Notes: generated by a model from the letters alone, not told the origin. DNA of 64,000 nucleotides from an uncultured Lachnospiraceae bacterium (GCA_910585295.1 CAJUDE010000025.1:20469-84468), one strand, 5' to 3'. Shown: positions 9,042 to 17,390, counted from the stretch's first letter. Made by a program: numbers and translations.

Positions 9042-9056
9042 CTGAACCCATCCCTT

Positions 9057-9266
9057 CTATCCACTGATAAAGCTTCCCAATAATTCTAACCTCTGAAATG
9101 TTTCAGAAGGTTTGAAATCTTCCCACATTTCCTGTTTTTTCACTGTTTGTGCCACTTGCGCATACAGCTCCAGCCCTTGGTTCAGAAGCAGGAAAATAAC
9201 AAACAGCACAATTGGCACCACCAAGGAAGCCTCCACTGTCAGGCTCCCCTTTGCTTTCCATCTCAT
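9057..9266 (-). CDS. Short TadE-like pseudopilin
   Basis: 69 residues from ATG 9266, which overlaps the preceding stop as ATGA and has AAGGTGG upstream. The leader KGSLTVEASLVVPIVLFV is the prepilin-like segment shared with the larger TadE-like protein of this operon (PGSLTVEAACVLPIFLFA). After the helix only ~35 residues remain. Probably a minor pilin processed by one of the two A24 peptidases. Confidence 0.75.
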   Translation of the reverse strand: MRWKAKGSLTVEASLVVPIVLFVIFLLLNQGLELYAQVAQTVKKQEMWEDFKPSETFQRLELLGSFISG

Positions 9267-9685
9267 AACAGCCACCTTGCCAACATAAAGAGGTACGACG
9301 CTAACAGAAAAGGCGCAAACGCAACTGTCTCCTTTCCCCTTTTCCTTTTAAATACAAGCAGCCCCAATGACCAGCATGCCGCCAGGAGCAAACCTGTAAA
9401 AAATAATTCTAGGTTCCCTAAGCCTCCCAGATACACGCCTGTCACTACCAGTAAAACCCCATCGCCCATCCCAATGCTCCCTTTGCTGAGCCAACTAAAA
9501 AACATCATTGCCGCCCCCAGAAAGATTCCCCAGGCTATGCTGTATATGGAGCATACAGGAAAAAATAGGTGGAGCCATACGCCCCCTATGCCAAACAACA
9601 GTATATAGGCAACTGTCAATTCTTTTTTCCTGATATCTTCCCAACTGCATAAACTTAATAACCCCAACAACACAAATTTTTGCAT
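9263..9685 (-). CDS. A24 prepilin peptidase (TadV/CpaA-like), second in operon
   Basis: 140 residues from ATG 9685 (GGAGGG 7 bases upstream). Membrane aspartic protease that trims pilin leaders. The two catalytic aspartates are visible: one in SWEDIRKKEL near residue 16 and one in the GxGD motif IGMGDG. About five hydrophobic helices. Lacks the N-methylase domain of PilD, as in Tad systems. Overlaps the next gene by four bases. Another A24 protein opens the same operon. Confidence 0.88.
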   Translation of the reverse strand: MQKFVLLGLLSLCSWEDIRKKELTVAYILLFGIGGVWLHLFFPVCSIYSIAWGIFLGAAMMFFSWLSKGSIGMGDGVLLVVTGVYLGGLGNLELFFTGLLLAACWSLGLLVFKRKRGKETVAFAPFLLASYLFMLARWLL

Positions 9686-9686
9686 C

Positions 9687-10514
9687 TTATTTCCCTCCAC
9701 ATCTTGAACAGGGTTTTTTATCCCCTGCCTGTTCCTTTGGCACCATAAAAATTGTCCTTTTTAGTCCGCTGCAATCTATCTTTCCATGGTAATGCCCTCC
9801 TTCATTGGTAATATAAACCGTCCTCCCCGTTTTCCCGCCCTTTATGCAATGCCCGCATGGCTTATAAGCTTTCCAGGCTGGGCTGCTGTTTGGCACTGCT
9901 CGAATTGAAAGCTTTAAATGGGTGCATCCCCGGCTCAAATGATAGACATGTTGTGTCGGCGTAACATACACCCACTCTACCCCTTTCTCCTTATCAGCGC
10001 TCCCTTCCTGATTCCCCACCCAGCGGTGCATTCTGCATCCATCTGTCAGCTTTATGCCCTTTTTCCCAAAAAAACGCAATGGGAACATAACACGGTATGT
10101 AACGGCTGCATCAATATAGAGCAAATCTGCCGTGGTATTTTTCAAAGAGAATCCTGCCAAACCAAATTCTATGCCAGACAATGGGCAGCCCTGTTCTGCC
10201 AATTCTTTATAAAATGCCGCTTTTGTCAGGTTTTTTACTTCTTTCTCTGAAACCCTTCCCATTAGGGAAACCTCTGCCGCTGCCTTATCCAGGCAATTCC
10301 CCACGATATATTGAACCTGCACAACCCGAAATAAATACAGCACCATTACGGCTGCAAACAGGAATATAGGCAAGACACAAGCCGCCTCTACGGTCAAGCT
10401 TCCCGGAAACAAGGTATGGGAAAGTGCCTTTGGTGGGGATTTCCCCTTGTAATTTTCTTTATCTATTTGGCTGAGAGAGATTTTTTCGCTTTCCTTTCTT
10501 ATTATCCAAGGCAC
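9687..10514 (-). CDS. TadE-like pilus protein with two C-terminal CxxC modules
   Basis: 275 residues from GTG 10514, preferred because AGGAGG lies nine bases upstream; ATG 10535 in the same frame has no good site. A ~38-residue basic leader precedes the TadE-type segment PGSLTVEAACVLPIFLFAAVMVLYLF. The outer domain ends with two similar modules: YHLSRGCTHLKL...YKPCGHC and YHGKIDCSGLKR...KKPCSRC. The His-x4-Cys-x2-Leu ... Pro-Cys-x2-Cys layout resembles an Ada-like metal-binding module. A perfect-looking inverted repeat spans the start (10413-10525). Confidence 0.75.
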   Translation of the reverse strand: MPWIIRKESEKISLSQIDKENYKGKSPPKALSHTLFPGSLTVEAACVLPIFLFAAVMVLYLFRVVQVQYIVGNCLDKAAAEVSLMGRVSEKEVKNLTKAAFYKELAEQGCPLSGIEFGLAGFSLKNTTADLLYIDAAVTYRVMFPLRFFGKKGIKLTDGCRMHRWVGNQEGSADKEKGVEWVYVTPTQHVYHLSRGCTHLKLSIRAVPNSSPAWKAYKPCGHCIKGGKTGRTVYITNEGGHYHGKIDCSGLKRTIFMVPKEQAGDKKPCSRCGGK

Positions 10515-10525
10515 TTTCCCATACC
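10413..10525. repeat. Inverted repeat across the start of the TadE-like gene
   Basis: Arms 10413-10433 and 10506-10525 are complementary over 20 bp with one bulged base. In mRNA the 5' arm covers the end of the Shine-Dalgarno and the GTG start at 10514; the loop is 72 bases. Confidence 0.8.
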
Positions 10526-10590
10526 TCCTTCCCATAAATCATAAAAACCTGTTCAAATATCCCTAAGTAAGTTATGGGGCATAGACTGGC

Positions 10591-10706
10591 CTGCCCTTTT
10601 GTCCCCAAGGGCAGGGGGATTTGCACCCACAGGGGACTTACCCTCGCGGCATTCGCCAACTCTCCGCGTGGATGCATCTGCTTGGCTCATTGCTCGCGGG
10701 AATAAA
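10591..10706 (+). repeat. Interspersed GC-rich repeat with hairpin (family R1, copy b)
   Basis: A hairpin CTGCCCTT...AAGGGCAG (10591-10614) is followed by the R1 core 10640-10706, which shares ACCCTCGCGGCATTCGCCAA and TGCTTGGCTCATTGCTCGCG with copy e at 49078-49143. It fills the gap between the TadE-like and DUF5702-like genes of the Tad operon. Confidence 0.8.
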
Positions 10707-12213
10707 ACAATTGTTCCTTGCTGTTAAAATAATAGGCCCCGCCTTTTTCTTTCACGCCCGCCACAAATCCCAAAAACAGGATATTGGATTGATACAATGC
10801 CTCCGCCTCCATCCCATAGATAACATAGTCCATACGAAATTGCCCTTCCCCTGGCTCCATCCTAATATTTTGCTCTATAATATCCATTGCCCGGTACGCC
10901 AAGGTCTCCTCTTGTATGGTAAGGAGCAAAATCTGCAAATACTCCCGATAACTTAACCCTGTTTCTTCTTTCTCTGTTTTTTGGCCTAGGACCTTCTCCC
11001 CGGAAAATATATCACTTTTCCATTCTGACGGTTCTTTTACCAAAGGAATTTTTCCGCCTGCCAGCAGGCACCGCACATCCAGTACGCTTTCCATATAGCT
11101 CCATGCCAAAAGGATACCAATTTGAACGGCTTGCACCAAAGGTGCAATCCCGGTAAACCCTGCCGCCGCAGCAGCCATTTCCAATGCCAGCGCTTTCTTC
11201 TTCTCATCTTTCATAATTGCCATAAAGTTCCCAGCTTCCCGAATGAGCAGCAATTCCTTTACTGTCTGCTCCAAATTCTCTCTGTCTGTCGCCTTGCCCC
11301 CAATGCAATATTCCAGTTCGTAATCCAATACATGGTTCTTACTGCCGCCTGTGCCAGCTCCATTCTGGCAGGAGAGATAATAGTTTAGGTACTGCACCAG
11401 CCATAATTTTTCCAAGCTTTCTGTCCCTTTTTCCACCAAATTCCCCTTTTCCTTTTTACGTTTCCCCATACTGCCATCCAAGGAAATGCCTTTCCCGGAA
11501 ATTGCAGATGGGTTTTCCACAATTAAGGCCAGCATTGGGGACTTTTTCCACACTTTTACAAAATCCATTGGGTTTTTTGGCAGTTTATCCACAGGTACCG
11601 TACCATGCCCTTCCATGATGCCTGGTTTTTCGCCTTCTTCCGTTTCTTCTTTCCCTTCTTTCCAACTTTTTGCCTCTGACTCTGCGTTTTGGGCTGTATC
11701 CCATTTTTCCCCCAACTCTTTCCTATCCTCTGCCAGCTTCCCTCCAGATTCCAGTTTTTCTTTTAAAGATTCTACGGTATCCAGGGCAAGCTGTTCCTTA
11801 ATTGCCTTACATGCCTGTATCCGAAAGGGGATTCCTCCATGGTCGGACGCCAGCCCATATTTTGTCACTTCAATATTTTTTAACGCAATCTGATAAAAGC
11901 TGGATCCCCTTTGTTTTAGGGCATCTTCTTTAACCATCCTCCCTTCCAAAGCCGACAGGTTAAACTGTCCCTCCCAATCACCCCCATCCAGAAACAGCAA
12001 GCGGTAATCCCTCCACAATGGCATATGGTACGCCCCAAATGCAGAGGTAAGGCTAAGTTTCAAGTTACGCTGGGCAATCATTGACAGCCCTTGTACCCTG
12101 ACGGCCTCCAGCAAGGAAAAAAATAGTGACAGCACAATGGTAAGGGTGAGTGCAAGGAATAATGTGACTGACCCAGCGCATGCGCCTTTTCCTGGTTCAG
12201 ATCTTTTTGGCAT
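10687..12213 (-). CDS. DUF5702-like (TadG-like) pilus-associated membrane protein
   Basis: 508 residues. One N-terminal hydrophobic helix (GSVTLFLALTLTIVLSLFFS) preceded by a basic leader, then a long, mostly helical extracytoplasmic region with ALEAVR-like start (LLEAVRVQGLS) that I associate with DUF5702 proteins of clostridial Tad loci. The middle is charged and low in complexity; the last ~150 residues contain two more hydrophobic stretches. Overlaps the pilin gene by 17 bases. Last codons fall in repeat R1. Confidence 0.7.
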   Translation of the reverse strand: MPKRSEPGKGACAGSVTLFLALTLTIVLSLFFSLLEAVRVQGLSMIAQRNLKLSLTSAFGAYHMPLWRDYRLLFLDGGDWEGQFNLSALEGRMVKEDALKQRGSSFYQIALKNIEVTKYGLASDHGGIPFRIQACKAIKEQLALDTVESLKEKLESGGKLAEDRKELGEKWDTAQNAESEAKSWKEGKEETEEGEKPGIMEGHGTVPVDKLPKNPMDFVKVWKKSPMLALIVENPSAISGKGISLDGSMGKRKKEKGNLVEKGTESLEKLWLVQYLNYYLSCQNGAGTGGSKNHVLDYELEYCIGGKATDRENLEQTVKELLLIREAGNFMAIMKDEKKKALALEMAAAAAGFTGIAPLVQAVQIGILLAWSYMESVLDVRCLLAGGKIPLVKEPSEWKSDIFSGEKVLGQKTEKEETGLSYREYLQILLLTIQEETLAYRAMDIIEQNIRMEPGEGQFRMDYVIYGMEAEALYQSNILFLGFVAGVKEKGGAYYFNSKEQLFYSREQ

Positions 12214-12364
12214 TATCTGTGACCTTTTTCAATACATTTGAGACAACTGCAGAAATTTGTGTCTTAAACAATGCAACCAGGCTGATTAAGACCACAATAA
12301 TTAAAATCACTTCAACCACGCCCATCCCATCTTCTTCTGTTAAAAACCTTTTAAATTCTTTCAT
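12197..12364 (-). CDS. Flp/TadE-like type IVb pilin
   Basis: 55 residues from ATG 12364 with GGAGGG 7 bases upstream. Short basic-acidic leader (MKEFKRFLTEEDGMG), then a hydrophobic helix beginning VVEVILIIVVLISLVALF, with the glutamate near +3 to +5 that Flp pilins need for cleavage and assembly, and a short amphipathic tail. It is the only protein in the operon of pilin size, so it is probably the major Flp subunit. Confidence 0.85.
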   Translation of the reverse strand: MKEFKRFLTEEDGMGVVEVILIIVVLISLVALFKTQISAVVSNVLKKVTDNAKKI

Positions 12365-12401
12365 CTTATTCCCTCCTGAAATATTATATTTATCTCTATT
12401 T

Positions 12402-12469
12402 GACCCGCGCGGCATTCGCCAAATACCCGCGCACGCGCGGCTGTATGGCTTATTGCCCACGGAAATAAA
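12402..12469 (+). repeat. Interspersed GC-rich repeat (family R1, copy c)
   Basis: GCGCGGCATTCGCCAAATA then CCGCGCACGCGCGGCTG and GGCTTATTGCCCACGG, aligned with copies b and e. Sits between the pilin gene and tadC inside the operon. Confidence 0.75.
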
Positions 12470-12479
12470 CTTCATACTG

Positions 12480-13751
12480 TTAGGCCTGAAATGTAAGCCC
12501 TGCTGGCGCAAGTAAGATTACAAGCACAACTACAAGCATCATGCCCATTGGAAGCAGCAATTTTGTGCCTGCCTCTTCCCCCATTTTCCTGGCTTGTGCC
12601 TTCCTTAGCTCAAACGCTTCCCGTTCCTCTGTGTCCAGCAAACGCTGCATTCCTTTTGCCCCCTTTCGTATATTCTGCACAATCAAAGAAGATAATTTCC
12701 GATAAACGCTGAGGCGGCAGCGTTCCCCGAAATTCTCAAATGCCTGCAGTTCCCCAACCCCTTGTTGGATTTCATGTAATGTTGCCACCATTTCTTCATA
12801 AGCCTCCCGCCTTGGCATATGGGATCGCTTCCTCAGTGCCTGATAACCAGATGTTATTTTTTCCCATGCGCAAGTAATGTTCATCCCAGCCCCTAAAAGC
12901 AACGACAATTTACTGATTATTTCTGGATAATCCAACATCATTTGGCGGCGGCGCTCCATTTCCTTTTTCTTCCTCCCTTCTTTTTCGGAACAAATTATCC
13001 CGAATGCGCCTGCCAGCCCTAGAAAGGCGGCAGCTATGGCGCGGTTTTCCCTTTGCTCGCTCCAACGGACGCCAATCCCATCCACTTCCTTTGGGAGTTG
13101 TAAAAATTCCGTATCCTCCCTATTGTTCTCCGATGCCAAAAGCTGTTGTAATTTTTCAGCAAACAACTCCTTTTTCGATTTGTCCCGAGGGACTGCCTGG
13201 ACAAAAAAGGCATACAGGCACGTCTCCCCCTGACAGCTTAGCTCTGCTGACACCTCTACAAAAACAGGTTCTGCCAATGTATCCGTAATCTTTCCTGTAA
13301 TATCAAAAACATCATAATCCGAAAAATGGTACTCTGCCGTCACCGCCCCTCCCTGTAAAGCCTCAGGCAGGTATAAGGGCTTTGAAACACGCTCCAGAGA
13401 AGGATTCTCACCTAAAATCAATACATCAAGCTCCTGTTTGGCATCCTTCAAGCATTCCTGCCTCTGCTCTTTTGTCAGCTTCTTTTCTTCAATTTGGATG
13501 GTCAGCGGATATTGCTCCAACATCCCGTCTGCATCAATTAGGTATTCCTTTTCCTTCTCTCCCCCGCCAGGCGGGTTCCTCCCAACCTGGCTTTGGGTTT
13601 CGCTTGAACTATCTAGCTGCCAAAAGGCTGACGCCAGTAAAAAACCTGCTGCCAATACCAGAGCCGCCTGCTGTACTTTTTGATGGATCCCTCTTTTTCT
13701 CATCTGCCAGGCGGCAATGCCGCAAACAACTGCCCCCAAAATATAACCCAT
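12480..13751 (-). CDS. TadC-like type II secretion F protein with large extra domain
   Basis: 423 residues, much longer than typical TadC (~300). The last ~180 residues are a GspF/TadC membrane platform: cytoplasmic EISKLSLLLGAGMNI ... RRLDTEEREAFELRKAQARKMGEEAGTKLLLP then a final helix. Before it come two N-terminal helices (~1-46), a ~185-residue domain that should lie outside the membrane and contains a CQGETC cysteine pair, and another helix (~236-256). The added domain has no family I recognise. Start ATG 13751 behind AGGAGG. Confidence 0.8.
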   Translation of the reverse strand: MGYILGAVVCGIAAWQMRKRGIHQKVQQAALVLAAGFLLASAFWQLDSSSETQSQVGRNPPGGGEKEKEYLIDADGMLEQYPLTIQIEEKKLTKEQRQECLKDAKQELDVLILGENPSLERVSKPLYLPEALQGGAVTAEYHFSDYDVFDITGKITDTLAEPVFVEVSAELSCQGETCLYAFFVQAVPRDKSKKELFAEKLQQLLASENNREDTEFLQLPKEVDGIGVRWSEQRENRAIAAAFLGLAGAFGIICSEKEGRKKKEMERRRQMMLDYPEIISKLSLLLGAGMNITCAWEKITSGYQALRKRSHMPRREAYEEMVATLHEIQQGVGELQAFENFGERCRLSVYRKLSSLIVQNIRKGAKGMQRLLDTEEREAFELRKAQARKMGEEAGTKLLLPMGMMLVVVLVILLAPAGLTFQA

Positions 13752-13765
13752 AGCCCCTCCTTTCC

Positions 13766-14506
13766 CTATACCTGGATTGCCACAATTTTCTCTGCAATCT
13801 TAATAGCGCACCCATATACCAAAAGTGAGATTGTCATTATCCCTGCGCCCAGCCAATTTCCATAAAGCGGATCCAAAAATTCTGGGGAAGTAAGCCCCAC
13901 ATAGAGCAAAATTCCAAAAGGGACCAGGTCCATAATCTTCATTTCCATCCTTTTTGCCGCAAGAAGCACCTCGATTTCCCGTTCTACCTCCGCTTTCTGG
14001 CTTATTTTATCTACGGTATTTTGAAATATTTTCATAAAATCTCCGCCGCTTCTCTTTGCAAAGCAAAAGACCTGGGTAAAACTATTAATCTCCTCTACGC
14101 CGGTTCGCTCTGCCAAATCTTCCAGCAACACTTCCAATGTAATGCTGAGGCGTACCTGATGGTTGATGTAGGCAAACTCTTTCGCCATAAGGCTCCCTTC
14201 CCCATAAAGCCTCGCAAATTCCTGCCTGGCATGCACAAATGCATTTTCCATAGAATAGCCTGCTTTCAATGATGCAGACGCCATTTGCAGTATTTCTTTA
14301 AATTGAAACAAAATTTCCTTTTCCCTTTTCTGGCAAAGTCTGCCCTGGACAGCCTTTTTCACTGGATGGTAGAGAACCACTGCGATTGCAATTGCATATC
14401 CATTCCGGTAAAATAGCCAGGCGACTATCCCCCCAATCCCCAATGCAATCCCTATACAGCGGGCTTTCTCTTTTCGGCTCAACTTATATGTTTTGTAATC
14501 CTGCAC
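13766..14506 (-). CDS. TadB-like type II secretion F protein
   Basis: 246 residues from GTG 14506 with GGAGGGAGG directly upstream; overlaps the ATPase gene by 23 bases. GspF-fold inner-membrane platform protein: two N-terminal helices, cytoplasmic helical domain with ILQMASASLKAGYSMENAF and CFAKRSGGDFMKIFQNTVDKISQKAEVEREIEVLLAAKRME (family signature), and two C-terminal helices. Pairs with the TadC protein to couple the ATPase to pilin extrusion. Confidence 0.9.
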   Translation of the reverse strand: MQDYKTYKLSRKEKARCIGIALGIGGIVAWLFYRNGYAIAIAVVLYHPVKKAVQGRLCQKREKEILFQFKEILQMASASLKAGYSMENAFVHARQEFARLYGEGSLMAKEFAYINHQVRLSITLEVLLEDLAERTGVEEINSFTQVFCFAKRSGGDFMKIFQNTVDKISQKAEVEREIEVLLAAKRMEMKIMDLVPFGILLYVGLTSPEFLDPLYGNWLGAGIMTISLLVYGCAIKIAEKIVAIQV

Positions 14507-15707
14507 GTCCTCCCTCCATTCCTGCGCGGTAAAGCTTACCCTGATGGATTAACTCCCCCTTTTTCAGCCAGTTCCCCAGAACCTTCCCATTTTCTTCCCC
14601 CATTTCCATAAATTCATATAAGGGATTTAAGCAAATTTCCCCTTGTTCCATCCCTGCCAGTTCCACAATAGACAACATGCGCCTGCTTTTATCCCTTAAC
14701 CGCCCCAGATGCACCAAAATGTCCACCCCGGCCGCAATCTGGGAACGGATTGCCATTAATGGAAGCTCCATTCCCATCAGTACCATGGTTTCCATACGGC
14801 TCACCATATCCTGGCAGCTATTTGCGTGGCCTGTGCTAAGGGAACCGTCATGGCCAGTGTTCATTGCCTGAAGCATGTCTAGGCACTCTGCGCCACGGAT
14901 TTCCCCTACAATAATCCGGTCGGGGCGCATACGCAGGGCAGTACGGATTAAATCACGTATGGTAATGGCAAGGCTGCCTTCAACCCCTGCATTCCTGGTT
15001 TCCAAACGAACCAGGTTCCCAATTCCCTGAATTTGAAGTTCTGCTGAATCTTCAATTGTAATAACACGTTCTGATTTTGGGATATATTCAGATAATGCAT
15101 TTAGAAATGTTGTCTTTCCTGACCCGGTTCCACCGGAAATGAAAATATTATACCCAGCCTTTACTAACTTTTCCAAAAATTCCGCGCACTCCCTGCTGAT
15201 AGAATTCCTCTCAATCATTTGTTCCATTAAGATTGGATGTTTCGGGAACTTACGGATAGATACTGCCGGCCCTTCTAAGGCCACTGGCGGCAACACCACA
15301 TTCACCCTGGAACCATCCTCTAACCTGGTGTCTGCAATTGGCTCCGCCTCATTTACCATGCGGTTGTGGCTCCCTACCATCTGCTGGATAATGTCTTCTA
15401 GCTTTTCTTTTGATGAAAAACGCTTCCCCCATGCCGAAACTTCGCCATCCCTCTCATAAAATATATGGTCTGCGCCATTTACCATAATTTCCGTAATGTC
15501 ATCTTCATTCAGCAATTCCTGCAGCACATCCAATTTACGTAAGGAATGGAATACCTGCTGCCGCAACTCTTTGCGCCAGCCCAAAGGGATTGTCCGTTCT
15601 TTTGCTTCCCTGCAAATTTCTTCATCAATTACCGCAAGCACTTCCTCTTCCTCATGCTCCCTTGCCATGTCAAGCTGCCCTAACACACGCCGCCTAATCC
15701 GTTCCAC
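14484..15707 (-). CDS. Tad pilus assembly ATPase (TadA/CpaF)
   Basis: 407 residues, GTG start at 15707 with GGGGG six bases upstream. Hexameric secretion ATPase that powers Flp pilus assembly. Walker A GGTGSGKT at 192-199, Asp box around ITIEDSAELQI, Walker B RPDRIIVGEIRGAE, and the His-box segment TGHDGSLSTGHAN. The N-terminal CpaF-type domain (~50-150) with ITEIMVNG is present. Start overlaps the TadZ-like gene by 14 bases, consistent with translational coupling. Confidence 0.95.
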   Translation of the reverse strand: MERIRRRVLGQLDMAREHEEEEVLAVIDEEICREAKERTIPLGWRKELRQQVFHSLRKLDVLQELLNEDDITEIMVNGADHIFYERDGEVSAWGKRFSSKEKLEDIIQQMVGSHNRMVNEAEPIADTRLEDGSRVNVVLPPVALEGPAVSIRKFPKHPILMEQMIERNSISRECAEFLEKLVKAGYNIFISGGTGSGKTTFLNALSEYIPKSERVITIEDSAELQIQGIGNLVRLETRNAGVEGSLAITIRDLIRTALRMRPDRIIVGEIRGAECLDMLQAMNTGHDGSLSTGHANSCQDMVSRMETMVLMGMELPLMAIRSQIAAGVDILVHLGRLRDKSRRMLSIVELAGMEQGEICLNPLYEFMEMGEENGKVLGNWLKKGELIHQGKLYRAGMEGGRAGLQNI

Positions 15708-16755
15708 TTTGCACCCCCACTAATTCCCTGGCATAATCCCCAAGCTCTCCCCAAATCCACTGCTGCATTTTCTGCCCTCCCTGGCAATTCCCTGCCGCCA
15801 CGGATGGCAATGACAGGTAAGACATCTTCTCTTCTAACGGCTGGTTCCCCTGTCTGGCTATCATTCGCCTGAAATGCCTTAGGGCGTATCCTTGCCAGTT
15901 TGATGGTTCTGCCAGGATATATACCTTACTGCAAAGTTCCAGCAGTTCCAAAAAACCAGGCGCCATCATGCCAAAATCCAAGATAACCACATCATAGCCG
16001 CTTTTTTCTATCAATAGTGTTAAGAAGCGCTTGTAATCGTCCCTGGATATTTCCCCTAGGCAGACCCCATCCTCTGCTGGCGGGATATAATCAAACCCCT
16101 CCAGCCTGTGGGCTGCGCTCCCGATACTCTCCGAAGCCTTACCCTCTTCCGCCAGGCAAAGGTACATCACATCCAGCAAATCATGGGAATAGCTCTCCTG
16201 CAGCCATTCGGCAAAACCAGCACATTCATTAAAATTTACATACAGCACCTTTTCCTCCTGGCTTAAAACCTGGGCGAGGGTCAATGCAAAGGGTGTCTGG
16301 ACAGCGCTGTGGCAAGGGGAATAAATGCCTGTCACTTCCCGCCTGATTGGCATTCCCTCCTGCCCCTTCTCCCTATATTTCTGGCAATAAGAGAAGATTT
16401 CCCTTACAATTCCAGAAGCAGGCTGGTATTTCTCGATAACAGGGAACATGCACGCCGCATCTGGAACCTTCCCACTCTCCTCCGACCCCTTAAGGAACAT
16501 CCACAAAACCTCTTTTTGCCCTGTCCCCTTGCGTGCTCCATGCAATACCTGCCCCATAATCTGGGCGTCTTCCCAAAACCCGCTTCCCAGAAGCGCCACA
16601 TCGAGGTTCCCTGTATTCTGGAACTCCAAGAAATTTTGCGGCGAAAAAAATATATGTACAGAAAACCACCCGCTTTTCTCCAGGGAAATCCATTCCCCCA
16701 GCTTCTTTGCATACGCCGCCTCCATATCACAAACGGCAAGAAATAATTTTTTCAA
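15694..16755 (-). CDS. TadZ/CpaE-like protein without a recognisable P-loop
   Basis: 353 residues from TTG 16755, which overlaps the preceding stop as TTGA and has GGAGGTGG upstream; an upstream extension would lie inside the peptidase gene. Position between an A24 peptidase and TadA, and the pattern of a receiver-like N-terminal part (~1-125) plus a ParA/MinD-like C-terminal part, point to TadZ/CpaE, the pole-targeting factor. Where the deviant Walker A should be (GIYSPCHSAVQTPFALTLAQ) the lysines are absent. Beta strands VLYVNFN and DVVILDFGMM remain. Confidence 0.7.
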   Translation of the reverse strand: MKKLFLAVCDMEAAYAKKLGEWISLEKSGWFSVHIFFSPQNFLEFQNTGNLDVALLGSGFWEDAQIMGQVLHGARKGTGQKEVLWMFLKGSEESGKVPDAACMFPVIEKYQPASGIVREIFSYCQKYREKGQEGMPIRREVTGIYSPCHSAVQTPFALTLAQVLSQEEKVLYVNFNECAGFAEWLQESYSHDLLDVMYLCLAEEGKASESIGSAAHRLEGFDYIPPAEDGVCLGEISRDDYKRFLTLLIEKSGYDVVILDFGMMAPGFLELLELCSKVYILAEPSNWQGYALRHFRRMIARQGNQPLEEKMSYLSLPSVAAGNCQGGQKMQQWIWGELGDYARELVGVQSGTD

Positions 16756-17240
16756 CAAACCACCTCCACAGCGATAAGATACCCAATTAATATCGCGATT
16801 GAAAAATGAATGGTATGCCGCCCGTCTTGGGTACTTTTGGGATATTGGGACAATTTTGCCGATGTGAAAACCTGATGCAGATATGTTCCAAAAACACACA
16901 GACGTGAAATCAGATTGCGATGGTAGAGCATTTTACACAGAGACATCCCTGCCGCTGCCAGAAAGGATATTGCCATTGTAATAATAAGCATTTGTAAATT
17001 CCAGATACCTCCAATTACGGAAAACAATTTGATGTCGCCTGCCCCAAGGGCGTGCATAAGAAATAACAGATAACATAAGACCACCGGTATAGAAACATTG
17101 ATAAGAAAAATACCAACTCCCCTCCAGCCTGATTCCACAGCCTGAAGGATAAGCCCTGCTGCCAATCCGCATAAAATCAGCCGGTTCCTGATTTTACCGC
17201 TTAGTATATCCGTCGCCACTGCAATACATATCAGCAGCAA
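16752..17240 (-). CDS. A24 prepilin peptidase, first gene of the Tad operon
   Basis: 162 residues from TTG 17240; the true start may lie upstream (an in-frame ATT about 27 bases upstream has GGGAGAGG before it), so the N-terminus is uncertain. Catalytic aspartates in TDILSGKIRN and ALGAGDIKLF (GxGD). Five to six hydrophobic helices. Would process the Flp and TadE-like prepilins. The operon thus encodes two such peptidases, with different surroundings of the GxGD motif. Confidence 0.85.
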   Translation of the reverse strand: MLLICIAVATDILSGKIRNRLILCGLAAGLILQAVESGWRGVGIFLINVSIPVVLCYLLFLMHALGAGDIKLFSVIGGIWNLQMLIITMAISFLAAAGMSLCKMLYHRNLISRLCVFGTYLHQVFTSAKLSQYPKSTQDGRHTIHFSIAILIGYLIAVEVVC

Positions 17241-17325
17241 CCCAGATATTAGTTTGATTCCCCCAATATACCACCTCTCCCTAACTTTATCTTTATCTAC
17301 CTGCCATAACAGGTGATTTCTTAGG

Positions 17326-17354
17326 ATTATAAAACAACTTCCATCTTCTGTAAA
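17326..17354 (-). promoter_or_regulatory. Sigma-A-type promoter of the Tad pilus operon
   Basis: On the minus strand TTTACA (17354-17349), 17-base spacer, perfect TATAAT (17331-17326). The leader to the first gene is about 80 bases. It is the only convincing promoter I see for the ten-gene operon. Confidence 0.65.
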
Positions 17355-17390
17355 GTAGTATGCCGTAAGTTTTTTATTTTTGTCACTATT

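Noticed and set aside
10459..10677. Open frame of 72 codons next to the TadE-like gene
   Set aside because: Its first part is made of R1 repeat sequence and the rest overlaps the TadE-like gene in another frame; no ribosome binding site.
17241..17325. Leader peptide in the Tad operon 5' region (short ATG frame ending after four codons)
   Set aside because: Only four codons (M-A-G-R), no clear ribosome binding site or attenuator hairpin.
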